Source: Erythrobacteraceae bacterium WH01K (lineage in GTDB: Bacteria; Pseudomonadota; Alphaproteobacteria; Sphingomonadales; Sphingomonadaceae). Taken from it: a stretch of 64,000 bases of DNA. The notes beneath the pieces were generated by a model that ran no database searches, was not told where the DNA came from, and saw only the letters and a list, made by a program, of their open reading frames with translations. Below are positions 17,732 through 25,438 of this stretch, piece after piece. The position numbers and the translations under genes are program-made. Location of the stretch: the NCBI GenBank assembly GCA_027941995.1, contig CP115966.1:930001-994000 (forward strand), written 5' to 3'. Positions within the stretch are counted from its first letter, which is position 1; each line of letters opens with the position of its first letter.

Positions 17732-19110
17732 GCTGCCTCCGGTTCCGCCGATACGGACTTGGCAGGCGCGGTGGTCGAACGATCGCGCAGGACCCACCAG
17801 ACGACAGCGGCGGAAACGGCGCCCCCTGCGACATTGGACGCAAGTTCCGCTGCATAGATGGCATCGGCACCCCAGCTCGAACGCAGGAACCAGGCGAAGG
17901 GCAGCATGACGAGGAAAACGCGCGCGCAGCTTTGCAGCAAAGCAAGCGATGCCTTGTCGACGGCGTTCAGTACGCCATTGCCGACAATCAGGAGGCCATA
18001 TCCGGCATAACCCCAGGCGGCTATGGTCAGATATCGGGAGAATTGTTCGATAACCGCCGCCTCTTCGGTGAAGATATCGGCGAACCAGTCCCCGAAAGCG
18101 AACAGCAACACGGCAATCGCAAGGCCGTAGACGATGCTGAAACCGCCGGCATAGGCTGCCGCCTTTCGGGCCCGGCCATGCCGGTCCGCGCCCCAGTTCT
18201 GGCCCACGATACCGCCAATGGCCCCCGACAGCGCAAGCAGCGGCACGACGGCGAAGCTCTGCAACCGGCCCGCTGCGCCGAACCCTGCGACCGCGGCCTG
18301 CCCCTCTATCGCGATCAGCGCGGTCAGGATCGACAGGCCGATCGGGTTGATCGCATTGGAAAAGGCGGCAGGCCCGGCGACCTTCAGGATCGCAGCGGCC
18401 GATTCGCCGACGCCGCAGCGTTTCAGCAAGGTGAGGTCGAAAGGCAGGGCGGTCTTCCTTAGCAGGACGAAACCGGCGGCTATACCGCAGGCCCAGCCGA
18501 TGGCCGTCGCATAGGCTGCGCCGACGATACCAAGCCCGCCGAAACCGAATGCCCCGGTAATCAGGATCGGATCCAGCACCCAATTTGCCGCAGCATAGGT
18601 GACGGAAATCAGCGAGGTCTTCTTCGCCTCACCCTGGCCGCGAAGGACGCCGTTGATCCCCATGATGGCAAGGAGCAGCGGGAAGCTGACCGCGTAGGGC
18701 CGCATATAGGTCCGGATGAAGGGCAGCAGGTCGTCTTCCGCGTTCATCAGGCGGAACAACGGGTCCATCAGCAGGAACAGGGCGAGGCCCAGCGCAATGC
18801 CACATCCCACGGCGAAGACCATGCCGAAATTGGCCCGCCGTGCCGCGCGCTCGTCGTTTCCTGCACCCAGCGCCCGTGCGACGACCGAGTTGATGCCGAC
18901 CATGATGCCGACACCCAGGCTGGAAAGGGCCACGCTGATCGGGAAGATGAACGACATGGCCGCCAGTTGCGGCGCGCCGAGCTGGCCGATGAAGTAGGTG
19001 TCGACCAGTCCGATGGACATGATGGCGGCGACCCCGATCACCATCGGGGCGGTCTGGGTGACGAGATGACCCGGAATGCTGCCGCGTGTCAGCTTGGCAT
19101 TGTCGCTCAT
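17728..19110 (-). CDS. MATE-family multidrug/metabolite efflux protein
   Basis: 460-residue integral membrane protein with about 12 hydrophobic segments in two similar halves, e.g. PMVIGVAAIMSIGLVDTYFIGQLG at the start and the second-half repeat PAAFSNAINPIGLSILTAL. ATG 19110 was chosen because the upstream 30 codons (from 19200) have no family character. It exports cations or organic molecules against a proton or sodium gradient. First gene of a tightly overlapping three-gene operon with the TIGR04282 and TIGR04283 transferases, so it may export their product or an intermediate (inference). Inner membrane. Confidence 0.9.
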   Translation of the reverse strand: MSDNAKLTRGSIPGHLVTQTAPMVIGVAAIMSIGLVDTYFIGQLGAPQLAAMSFIFPISVALSSLGVGIMVGINSVVARALGAGNDERAARRANFGMVFAVGCGIALGLALFLLMDPLFRLMNAEDDLLPFIRTYMRPYAVSFPLLLAIMGINGVLRGQGEAKKTSLISVTYAAANWVLDPILITGAFGFGGLGIVGAAYATAIGWACGIAAGFVLLRKTALPFDLTLLKRCGVGESAAAILKVAGPAAFSNAINPIGLSILTALIAIEGQAAVAGFGAAGRLQSFAVVPLLALSGAIGGIVGQNWGADRHGRARKAAAYAGGFSIVYGLAIAVLLFAFGDWFADIFTEEAAVIEQFSRYLTIAAWGYAGYGLLIVGNGVLNAVDKASLALLQSCARVFLVMLPFAWFLRSSWGADAIYAAELASNVAGGAVSAAVVWWVLRDRSTTAPAKSVSAEPEAA

Positions 19111-19241
19111 AGAGGCTTGCTCATACCCTCCCGCGTTAGCGGCGGGGCGCCGGGTGGGAAAGGGCAAAGACCGCGAGCCAGCTTGTGCGAAACGCACCAT
19201 CCGTGCGATATGGCGGGCAACGAAGACAAGGAGAGATACCG

Positions 19242-20006
19242 ATGGCCACGCAGCTCAAGCCCAAGGAAGAGTACAGCAAGGAAGAATGGCAGGCCCGCCT
19301 GGACCTGGCGGCGTGCTACCGCATCTTCGACCATCTCGGCTGGTCGGAATCGATCTACAACCACATCAGCGTGGCCGTGCCCGGCGAAGAGGGTGCGTTC
19401 CTGATCAATCCGTTCGGCCTTCTTTACGAGGAAGTGACCGCTTCGAACCTCGTCAAGATCGACGTCGAGGGCAACAATATCGGCGGTTCGCCCTATCCGG
19501 TGAACAAGGCCGGTTTCACGCAGCACGCCTATTTTCACAAGCATCTGGGCGAGCGTGCGAATGCCATCTGCCATGTTCATACGACGGCGACGATGGCGGT
19601 ATGCAGCCACAAGGACGGGCTGCTGCCGACCAATTTCTATGCCTGCAATTTCCAGGGCCAGATCGGGTACCACGATTTCGAGGGCGTCACCGTCCGCGAG
19701 GAAGAGGGCGAGCGACTGGTCGAGAACCTTGGCAAGCACTCCATCCTGATGCTGCGCAATCACGGACCCGTGGTCATGGACCGCACCATTCCCGGCATGT
19801 TCGTGAAGATGTGGGCCCTGCAGCGCGCCTGCGAGATCCAGATCGCAACGCTGAGCCAGGGCAATGCCAATATCGTAACGCAGGACGTGGTGGATGTTCA
19901 CCAGCGCGACCTGTCCGTGATGCAGACGCAAGGCGGTGCAGGCCTGTTCGATTTCGAGGCCTGGAAGCGCAAGATCGACCGCATCGACGATAGCTGGCGC
20001 AGCTGA
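19242..20006 (+). CDS. Class II aldolase/adducin family protein
   Basis: 254 residues. The zinc-binding pattern of class II aldolases is visible as NHISVAVPG, then the histidine pair in AICHVHTTATMAV and the third histidine in LRNHGPVVMD. ATG 19242 is placed after AAGGAGAGATACCG. It has no partner dehydrogenase next to it; it is divergent from the MATE operon and followed by a small iron-sulfur protein gene. Members act on sugar phosphates or are uncharacterised; the alphaproteobacterial form is mostly annotated only by family. The substrate is unknown; proximity to the sugar-arsenic cluster may be coincidence. Confidence 0.85.
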   Translation: MATQLKPKEEYSKEEWQARLDLAACYRIFDHLGWSESIYNHISVAVPGEEGAFLINPFGLLYEEVTASNLVKIDVEGNNIGGSPYPVNKAGFTQHAYFHKHLGERANAICHVHTTATMAVCSHKDGLLPTNFYACNFQGQIGYHDFEGVTVREEEGERLVENLGKHSILMLRNHGPVVMDRTIPGMFVKMWALQRACEIQIATLSQGNANIVTQDVVDVHQRDLSVMQTQGGAGLFDFEAWKRKIDRIDDSWRS

Positions 20007-20038
20007 GGCCGGGCAACTCAGGGTAGGGGCAGGGCGCC

Positions 20039-20584
20039 ATGCCGCGCATGACCGTGAACGACCGTCCGGTCGAATATCTGCTCGACGGGCAGACGCCCCT
20101 GCTCGTCGCCCTGCGCGAGGCGTCCAATCTTACAGGCACCAAGAATGGCTGCGGCAAGGGGGATTGCGGGGCCTGCATGGTGCTGGTCGACGGATCGGCC
20201 CTGCGCAGTTGCCTGATCACGATCGAGGAAGCGGAAGGGCGCTTCATCACCACGATCGAAGGGCTGTCGCGTGACCGGTCGCATCCGGTCCAGCAGGCCT
20301 TGGTCGCGAACCAGGCGATCCAGTGCGGTTTCTGCACACCCGGAATTGCGATGGCCGCAGCCGCCCTGCTCGATCGCAATGCCGGGCCGAGCGAGGCCGA
20401 GATAGAGGCTGCGATCCCCAATCTCTGCCCCTGCGGGGTACAGCCCCGGCTGGTCCGGGCAATCCAGAGGGCAGCCTCCGTGACCCGGCGGGAAGAGCGC
20501 ATCAGCGCCGCGCCCGCGCCGGGTATCACGGCAGAGGATGCCGCCGAGGCGGTGCCTGCAATGGCTCCGCCCCGGCCGGACTGA
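20039..20584 (+). CDS. 2Fe-2S protein, small subunit of xanthine-oxidase-type molybdenum hydroxylases, without its large subunit
   Basis: 181 residues with both plant-type and helical 2Fe-2S binding sites: NGCGKGDCGACMV (with the fourth cysteine in RSCLI) and QCGFCTPG plus CPCG. This is the electron-transfer subunit of enzymes such as isoquinoline 1-oxidoreductase (IorA). A catalytic molybdopterin subunit normally follows directly, but the next gene is an oppositely oriented TonB receptor and none is found in the window. The C-terminal 30 residues are Ala/Pro-rich and look like a family-atypical tail. It may serve a distant large subunit or another dehydrogenase. Confidence 0.88.
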   Translation: MPRMTVNDRPVEYLLDGQTPLLVALREASNLTGTKNGCGKGDCGACMVLVDGSALRSCLITIEEAEGRFITTIEGLSRDRSHPVQQALVANQAIQCGFCTPGIAMAAAALLDRNAGPSEAEIEAAIPNLCPCGVQPRLVRAIQRAASVTRREERISAAPAPGITAEDAAEAVPAMAPPRPD

Positions 20585-20598
20585 CCCCGGGCAACCGG

Positions 20599-22677
20599 TT
20601 ACATCTTCACGCGCACACCGAAGCGGGCACTGAAGGGTTCGCCCGGCTGGATGTTGTTGTCGCCGTGTGCGCTGGGATAGTAATCCTCGTTGAACAGGTT
20701 CTCGATATTGACCTGCAGCGACACGTTCTCGTTCACGTCGTAGAACGCGGCGGTGTCGACGCGCCAGTAATCGGGCAGCACCACATTGTTGGAGAAGCTG
20801 GCGAACTGCTCGTCCTGGTAGATGACGCCGAAACCGATCCCGAACTTCTCGTTCAGGTTGAAGCGGTTCCAGGCACTGAACTGGTGCTCCGGCAATTGCT
20901 GCAGTCGGGTACCCGCAGCGGCGCTGGACGTTGTCTCGGTTATTTCGCCGTCGAGATAGGTGTAGCCGAGGCTGGCTTCCCAGAACGGCGTGATTTCGCC
21001 GATGATGCTGGCCTCGAACCCTTCGACCCGGCTGGCGCCGGTCAGGACGGTGAGGCCGGTGTTCGCCGGATCGGGAGCGGTGGTGTTGTCGCGGTCGAGG
21101 CGAAACACGGAAGCCGTTGCCAGCAGGCCCGGACGCGCGGCCCACTTCACACCGATTTCGTAATTGCGGAACGCCTCCGGTTCGAACGCGGCATCGGTCG
21201 GCGACAGCAGCAGGAACTGGTCGCCGGCCTGCGGCAGGAAGCTTTCGGCGTAGGAAGCGTAGATCGACAGGCTCTCCTGCGGCTTGAAGACGAGGCCCAC
21301 GCGCGGCGAGACTTCCTCGTCCACGCGGCTGCCGTCCACTCCGCTGATCAGGTCCACGGTATCGAGGTCGAAGCGATCGAAGCGCAGGCCTGCGATGATT
21401 TCGAAATGATCGCCGATGTCGAGCTGGTTCTGGATATAGGCCGAGAACGTATCGAGATTGCTGTCCCGCGAACGCGACTGGGCGGTGGTGAAGGCGGGGA
21501 TGCTGATCACATCGGCCAGCGTCACCGTGTCGGTGGTGTCGAAATTGACATTCCAGCGCTGGTTCTGCGTATCCTGGCGGCCGGCCTCGACCCCCAGCAA
21601 CAGCGTGTTGCTGGCCGGGCCGGTATCGACCTGCCAGACGAGGTTCGCCTGACCGTACAGGTTCTCGCGCTGCGTCGCATCCCGGTAGCCGCCCAGCCGG
21701 ACGGTCGTACCATCCGTGCCCCGGGGCAGGATGTTTGCGTAGGTCTTGTCGTAATTGGCGTACTGGATGCTGGCATTGGCCGACAGCGTGCCGGAGAACT
21801 CGTGCTCCAGACGGGTACGGGCAATATGCGCCTCAATTTCGCTGTCGTTGAAGTCGCGGTCGCCGAACAGCGTTTCGTCATAACCGCGCAAGGGACCACC
21901 ATTGAAAGCCGGCACGCCGCGATCCGTCAGGCGGTTGTCCTCGTCATAGGTATAATGCGCGGTCAGGGTGGTGTCGGGGCCGAGGGCCGCGGTGATCGTC
22001 GGCGAGATACCGACGAAATTGCCTTCGTAGAAATCGCGGTGGCTGTCGAATTCCTCGTAGGTCGCGGACAGGCGCAGGGCCACGGTATCGCTGACCGGCT
22101 GGTTGACGTCCACCACGCCGGCAAACGCGCCGAACGTATCGACCGACGCCTCGCCCTGCGTGAAGGCATCGTTGAAGGTTGCGCGCTTGCTCACGCGGTT
22201 GACGACACCGCCGCCGCCGCCGCGTCCGAAGATCAGAGCATTGGCGCCCTTCAGCACCTCGATCCGGCTGATATTGTAGAGCGAGCGGTAATATTGCGCA
22301 TCGTCGCGCAGGCCGTCGATATAGAAGTCGGCGGTCGTTTCCTGTCCGCGGATGAAGATCTCGTCGCGGTGGCCTTCGCCCGTTTCCAGGCTGACGCCCG
22401 GCACGTAACGCAGTGCTTCACCCAGCTGGCGCACCGACTGGTCTTCCAGCTGGTCTTCGGTGATGAAAGTGACGGTCTGCGGCACATCCACCAGCGGCGT
22501 CGGCGTTTTCGTCCCGGTCGATCCGTCGCTGTCGCCATAGCCGTCCTTTTCCCCGGTAACGACGATTTCGGACGGCAGGTAATCGCGCTCTGGCGCGGCA
22601 TCCGCACTGGCGAGGGCGGGGAAGGCAGGAAGGAAGACGGCGCCGGTCAGGAGGGCTGCGCGCACTGTGCTTTTCAT
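20599..22677 (-). CDS. TonB-dependent siderophore receptor
   Basis: 692-residue outer membrane beta-barrel receptor. It has a signal peptide (cleavage probably after ALASADA), a TonB-box-like EIVVTG, the plug domain with VPQTVTFITEDQLEDQ and EALRYVPGVSLETG, FIRGQETTADFYIDGLRD, and it ends in an aromatic-poor FGVRVKM. The plug wording is that of the catecholate/hydroxamate siderophore group. Two Fur-type palindromes lie just upstream of the ATG. No siderophore synthesis or ABC uptake genes are adjacent, so it probably takes up a foreign siderophore. Confidence 0.92.
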   Translation of the reverse strand: MKSTVRAALLTGAVFLPAFPALASADAAPERDYLPSEIVVTGEKDGYGDSDGSTGTKTPTPLVDVPQTVTFITEDQLEDQSVRQLGEALRYVPGVSLETGEGHRDEIFIRGQETTADFYIDGLRDDAQYYRSLYNISRIEVLKGANALIFGRGGGGGVVNRVSKRATFNDAFTQGEASVDTFGAFAGVVDVNQPVSDTVALRLSATYEEFDSHRDFYEGNFVGISPTITAALGPDTTLTAHYTYDEDNRLTDRGVPAFNGGPLRGYDETLFGDRDFNDSEIEAHIARTRLEHEFSGTLSANASIQYANYDKTYANILPRGTDGTTVRLGGYRDATQRENLYGQANLVWQVDTGPASNTLLLGVEAGRQDTQNQRWNVNFDTTDTVTLADVISIPAFTTAQSRSRDSNLDTFSAYIQNQLDIGDHFEIIAGLRFDRFDLDTVDLISGVDGSRVDEEVSPRVGLVFKPQESLSIYASYAESFLPQAGDQFLLLSPTDAAFEPEAFRNYEIGVKWAARPGLLATASVFRLDRDNTTAPDPANTGLTVLTGASRVEGFEASIIGEITPFWEASLGYTYLDGEITETTSSAAAGTRLQQLPEHQFSAWNRFNLNEKFGIGFGVIYQDEQFASFSNNVVLPDYWRVDTAAFYDVNENVSLQVNIENLFNEDYYPSAHGDNNIQPGEPFSARFGVRVKM

Positions 22678-22692
22678 CGAATCGGGACTTTC

Positions 22693-22742
22693 TTGCGAGT
22701 TATTCTCAATATTGCGGGCCTGCTATTGAGAGTAATTCGCAA
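22693..22742. promoter_or_regulatory. Two Fur-box-like palindromes upstream of the siderophore receptor
   Basis: TTGCGAGTTATTCTCAA at 22693-22709 and TTGAGAGTAATTCGCAA at 22726-22742. Read on opposite strands the two 17-mers agree at 15 of 17 positions, and each is itself an imperfect palindrome of the TGAGAAT-A-ATTCTCA type bound by Fur. They lie 16-65 bases before the receptor start at 22677, where a bound repressor would block transcription. This is strong evidence for iron regulation; the arsC gene at 22869 could also be affected since the boxes lie in the shared divergent region. Confidence 0.75.
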
Positions 22743-22868
22743 TTGCAAGCGTAGCCTTGGCCTTGTGAGAAAATTCGCATCGATTAGGGGGATCTGACCG
22801 ACGCACTCGATTAGCGTTTGCGTAACAGGCCGCCCGCGCGCGCCTTGTCCAGCAAAGGAGTTCCCCGC

Positions 22869-23213
22869 ATGAAAGCAACGATCTGGCACAACCCGAAATG
22901 CGGAACGTCCCGCAATACGCTCGGCATCCTGCAGGAGCGGGACGGCGTCGACGTGACCGTGGTGGAATATCTGAAGGAACCGCCCACGCGCGAGAAACTG
23001 GCCCAGCTTTACGCCGATGCCGGTATCAGCCCGAGCGACGGCCTGCGCCTGCGCGGCACAGACGCAGAGGAACGCGGTCTGCCCGGTGCGGATGCCGACA
23101 CGATCCTGGATGCGATGGTGGCGGACCCCATCCTGATCGAGCGTCCGCTGGTCGAAACGGAGAAGGGCGTGCGGCTGTGCCGGCCAAAGGAAAAGGTCGA
23201 GGAAATCCTCTGA
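22869..23213 (+). CDS. arsC: Arsenate reductase, glutaredoxin-dependent (ArsC family)
   Basis: 114 residues with the active-site motif HNPKCGTSRNTL (catalytic Cys12), the family segment VVEYLKEPPTREKL and the C-terminal RPLVETEKGVRLCRP with the conserved arginine. It reduces arsenate to arsenite using glutathione/glutaredoxin. ATG 22869 follows AAGGAGTTCCCCGC. It stands alone, divergent from the iron receptor, with an MFS exporter convergent behind it; no arsR, arsB or acr3 gene is adjacent. Its arsenite product would be the substrate of the ArsM-type enzyme 7.5 kb away. Confidence 0.88.
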   Translation: MKATIWHNPKCGTSRNTLGILQERDGVDVTVVEYLKEPPTREKLAQLYADAGISPSDGLRLRGTDAEERGLPGADADTILDAMVADPILIERPLVETEKGVRLCRPKEKVEEIL

Positions 23214-23264
23214 CCGCAAGCATGCCGGCTGACCCCGGTCCGGTCGGATCCGGGCGGGCGGGGC

Positions 23265-24659
23265 TCAGCGGCGTTCCTGCGTCAGGTCCTCATCCGCCTG
23301 CAGGCTGCGCCAGCCCAGAATCAGCACCGACAGGCAGAACCCGATGACGACGGCGAATGCCACGGTTTCGGACAAGCCATACAGCCAGACGCCGAGGGCG
23401 GGTGCATAGACGTAGCTGGCGCCGTTGATCGCCGCGACCTTGCCCGACACCTGCCCCTGTTCGGGCCGCGTCACGGCAAGCGAGGCTCCGGCAGTAAAAC
23501 CGGGGCGGAACAACCCGAAGCCTAGCGAGGCGATCGCGAAACCGAGGGCAATTGCGTGCAGATCGCCGCCCACGGCGAACAGCGCCACGCCGGCAATGGA
23601 AAGCGCCATGCCCCACAGCGTTGCCGAGCGCGGTCCCATGTGCAGCGTCGGGATCAGGCCCCACTGCGCCAGAAGGGTGGCGACCGCGCCGACCATCAGC
23701 ACGATGCCGACCGGGCCGGCCCCGGCCATCGGATCGTCCCTGAGGCCCAGCCTGTCGAGGACGAGAAAGCCCGAGATACCGAGGATCATCGCCTGCGCAT
23801 GACCGCCCAGCAGGCCGGAGACGTACCAGCCCCATGTGCGGCGATCCTTCCACAGCAGGTCCGGAATGTCGCCGGGAAGATCGCCGCTGTCGTCGTCCTC
23901 GTCTTCGATGGCGTCCCCGGCCGCCGCATCGGAACGCCGTGCCTCGCGCGCGCTGCCGCTATTGCCGTAGGGCGCGTCGAAAGCCCGTCCGCGCGCCTCG
24001 AATTGCGGCTCGTCATTGGGCAGGCGCAGACGCAGAGCGATCAACGTGGCAAGGCCGACGGCGGCAAAGGCGATGAAGGGGCCTGTCAGGCCGACCAGCG
24101 GGAAGATAAGGAGCGGCGCCAAGGCCGGTCCGACAACGGTCCCCAGGCCGAAACTGGACGAAATGAGCGATAGCGCCTGTGTCCTTTCCGCGCGCGGCGT
24201 GCGGCTGGCGACATAGGCCTGCACGGCGGGCGGCGCAGCCGATCCCAGCAGGCCGTAGAGCGAGCGGCACAGGGCAAACAGCACCAGCGTCCACAGCGCC
24301 GGGATCAATCCGGCGAGGCCGGCCCACAATACGATCCCGCACAGTGCCATCGACGACGCGAAACCGACGAGCCCCAGCGCCATCATCGCCTTGCGTCCGC
24401 GCCGGTCGCTGCGCTTCGCCCATATGGGCGCGCAGGTCACCCACAGGATCGCCGACCAGCTATAGGCGAGGCTGATCCACACATCAGACACGCCCAGCGC
24501 GGTGCCGATGCTGGGCATGACCGACTGCATGGCCGTATTGCCTGCCGCCGTCACCAGCATGACGGTGAAGAGCAGAACCAGCCGTCCGCGCGATATCGTG
24601 CGCGGGCGAGCCTGCGGGGCTGCTGCAGACATGCGGGGAGGTGGTTCGGCATCGGCCAT
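23265..24659 (-). CDS. MFS efflux transporter (TetA-like, 12 TM)
   Basis: 464 residues with twelve predicted hydrophobic helices and the MFS motif A region WAKRSDRRGRKAMM between helices 2 and 3; motif C-like glycine pattern in LGTVVGPALAPLL. The central loop is unusually acidic (DAIEDEDDDSGDLPGDIPD). ATG 24659 (MADAEPPPRMSAAAPQ) is preferred over a start 14 codons upstream. It converges with arsC and is divergent from the phospholipid methyltransferase gene. The substrate is unknown; a role in exporting arsenicals is possible only by proximity. Confidence 0.85.
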   Translation of the reverse strand: MADAEPPPRMSAAAPQARPRTISRGRLVLLFTVMLVTAAGNTAMQSVMPSIGTALGVSDVWISLAYSWSAILWVTCAPIWAKRSDRRGRKAMMALGLVGFASSMALCGIVLWAGLAGLIPALWTLVLFALCRSLYGLLGSAAPPAVQAYVASRTPRAERTQALSLISSSFGLGTVVGPALAPLLIFPLVGLTGPFIAFAAVGLATLIALRLRLPNDEPQFEARGRAFDAPYGNSGSAREARRSDAAAGDAIEDEDDDSGDLPGDIPDLLWKDRRTWGWYVSGLLGGHAQAMILGISGFLVLDRLGLRDDPMAGAGPVGIVLMVGAVATLLAQWGLIPTLHMGPRSATLWGMALSIAGVALFAVGGDLHAIALGFAIASLGFGLFRPGFTAGASLAVTRPEQGQVSGKVAAINGASYVYAPALGVWLYGLSETVAFAVVIGFCLSVLILGWRSLQADEDLTQERR

Positions 24660-24740
24660 GGCGTTGCACGGAGCGCTACGCCGCACATGTGGCTCTGGCA
24701 ATGGGACTATGGGTGCGAGCAGGCTTGCATTGATGCGCGA

Positions 24741-24775
24741 CCCTTGTCAGTTCGCAAGCGAACCGCGACCAAGGG
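24741..24775. promoter_or_regulatory. Nested inverted repeat upstream of the phospholipid methyltransferase
   Basis: CCCTTG (24741-24746) pairs with CAAGGG (24770-24775), and inside it GTTCG (24750-24754) pairs with CGAAC (24759-24763) around a CAAG loop. The 35-base element lies between the divergent MFS (24659) and methyltransferase (24802) starts, 15 bases before the ribosome site GGAGGA. It could be an operator or an mRNA leader hairpin; there is no U-tract, so it is not a terminator. Confidence 0.4.
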
Positions 24776-24801
24776 CCAGTGTGGCCATCCGGAGGATCAG
24801 A

Positions 24802-25431
24802 TTGACCGATAACGATATTCTCGCCTCGACCCGCCTGCGCGACCGCCTGTCGCGCAAGGCTTCGCGGCTGGCGGGGCAGTGGGGTGTATTCTTCCGCGGC
24901 TTTGTCGAGCATCCGCGCATGGTCGGATCGGTCATCCCCTCGTCCCGCTTCACCATCGAACGCATGCTGGCGCCTGTCGACTGGGCGCAGTGCAAGGTGT
25001 TCGTGGAATATGGCCCGGGCGTCGGCACGTTCTGCCTGCCCGTGCTCGAACGCCTGCCGGCCGATGGAGCGCTGATCGCGATCGACACCAACCCGCTATT
25101 CGTGGATTACCTGAACGACACGATCCGCGACAGCCGTTTCACCGCCGTGCTGGGCTCGGCTGCAGACGTGGAGGAAATCGTCCATGCGGGCGGGCATTCC
25201 CATGCCGACTACGTCCTGTCCGGATTGCCCTTCTCCACGCTGCCGGACGGTGTCGGTCCAGCCATCATGGCGGCCACCCACCGCATCCTGCGCCCGGGCG
25301 GTGCCTTCATGGCCTACCAGTTCACGGCTGCGGTGCGCGACCTGATGGCGACCCGGTTCGACCGGATCGATTCCGGTTTCGAGTTCTGGAATATCCTGCC
25401 CTGCAAGATGTTCTGGGGCTGGAAGGACTGA
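24802..25431 (+). CDS. Class I SAM-dependent methyltransferase, phospholipid N-methyltransferase type (PmtA-like)
   Basis: 209 residues from the TTG at 24802, chosen because GGAGGA lies six bases upstream; the frame upstream is the shadow of another gene. Signature features are MVGSVIPSSRF, which precedes the SAM site in PmtA-type enzymes, the SAM loop VFVEYGPGVGTF and the acidic residue in IAIDTNPLF. The family methylates phosphatidylethanolamine toward phosphatidylcholine, at the inner face of the membrane. Related small methyltransferases have unknown substrates, so the lipid substrate is an inference. Confidence 0.82.
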   Translation: MTDNDILASTRLRDRLSRKASRLAGQWGVFFRGFVEHPRMVGSVIPSSRFTIERMLAPVDWAQCKVFVEYGPGVGTFCLPVLERLPADGALIAIDTNPLFVDYLNDTIRDSRFTAVLGSAADVEEIVHAGGHSHADYVLSGLPFSTLPDGVGPAIMAATHRILRPGGAFMAYQFTAAVRDLMATRFDRIDSGFEFWNILPCKMFWGWKD

Positions 25432-25438
25432 GGCAGGC

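Noticed and set aside
20323-22797. Open frame of about 824 codons on the plus strand
   Set aside because: It is the antisense of the TonB siderophore receptor, which has clear motifs on the other strand.
23214-23264. Terminator between arsC and the MFS gene
   Set aside because: There are GC-rich complementary stretches but no stable contiguous stem and no T-run.
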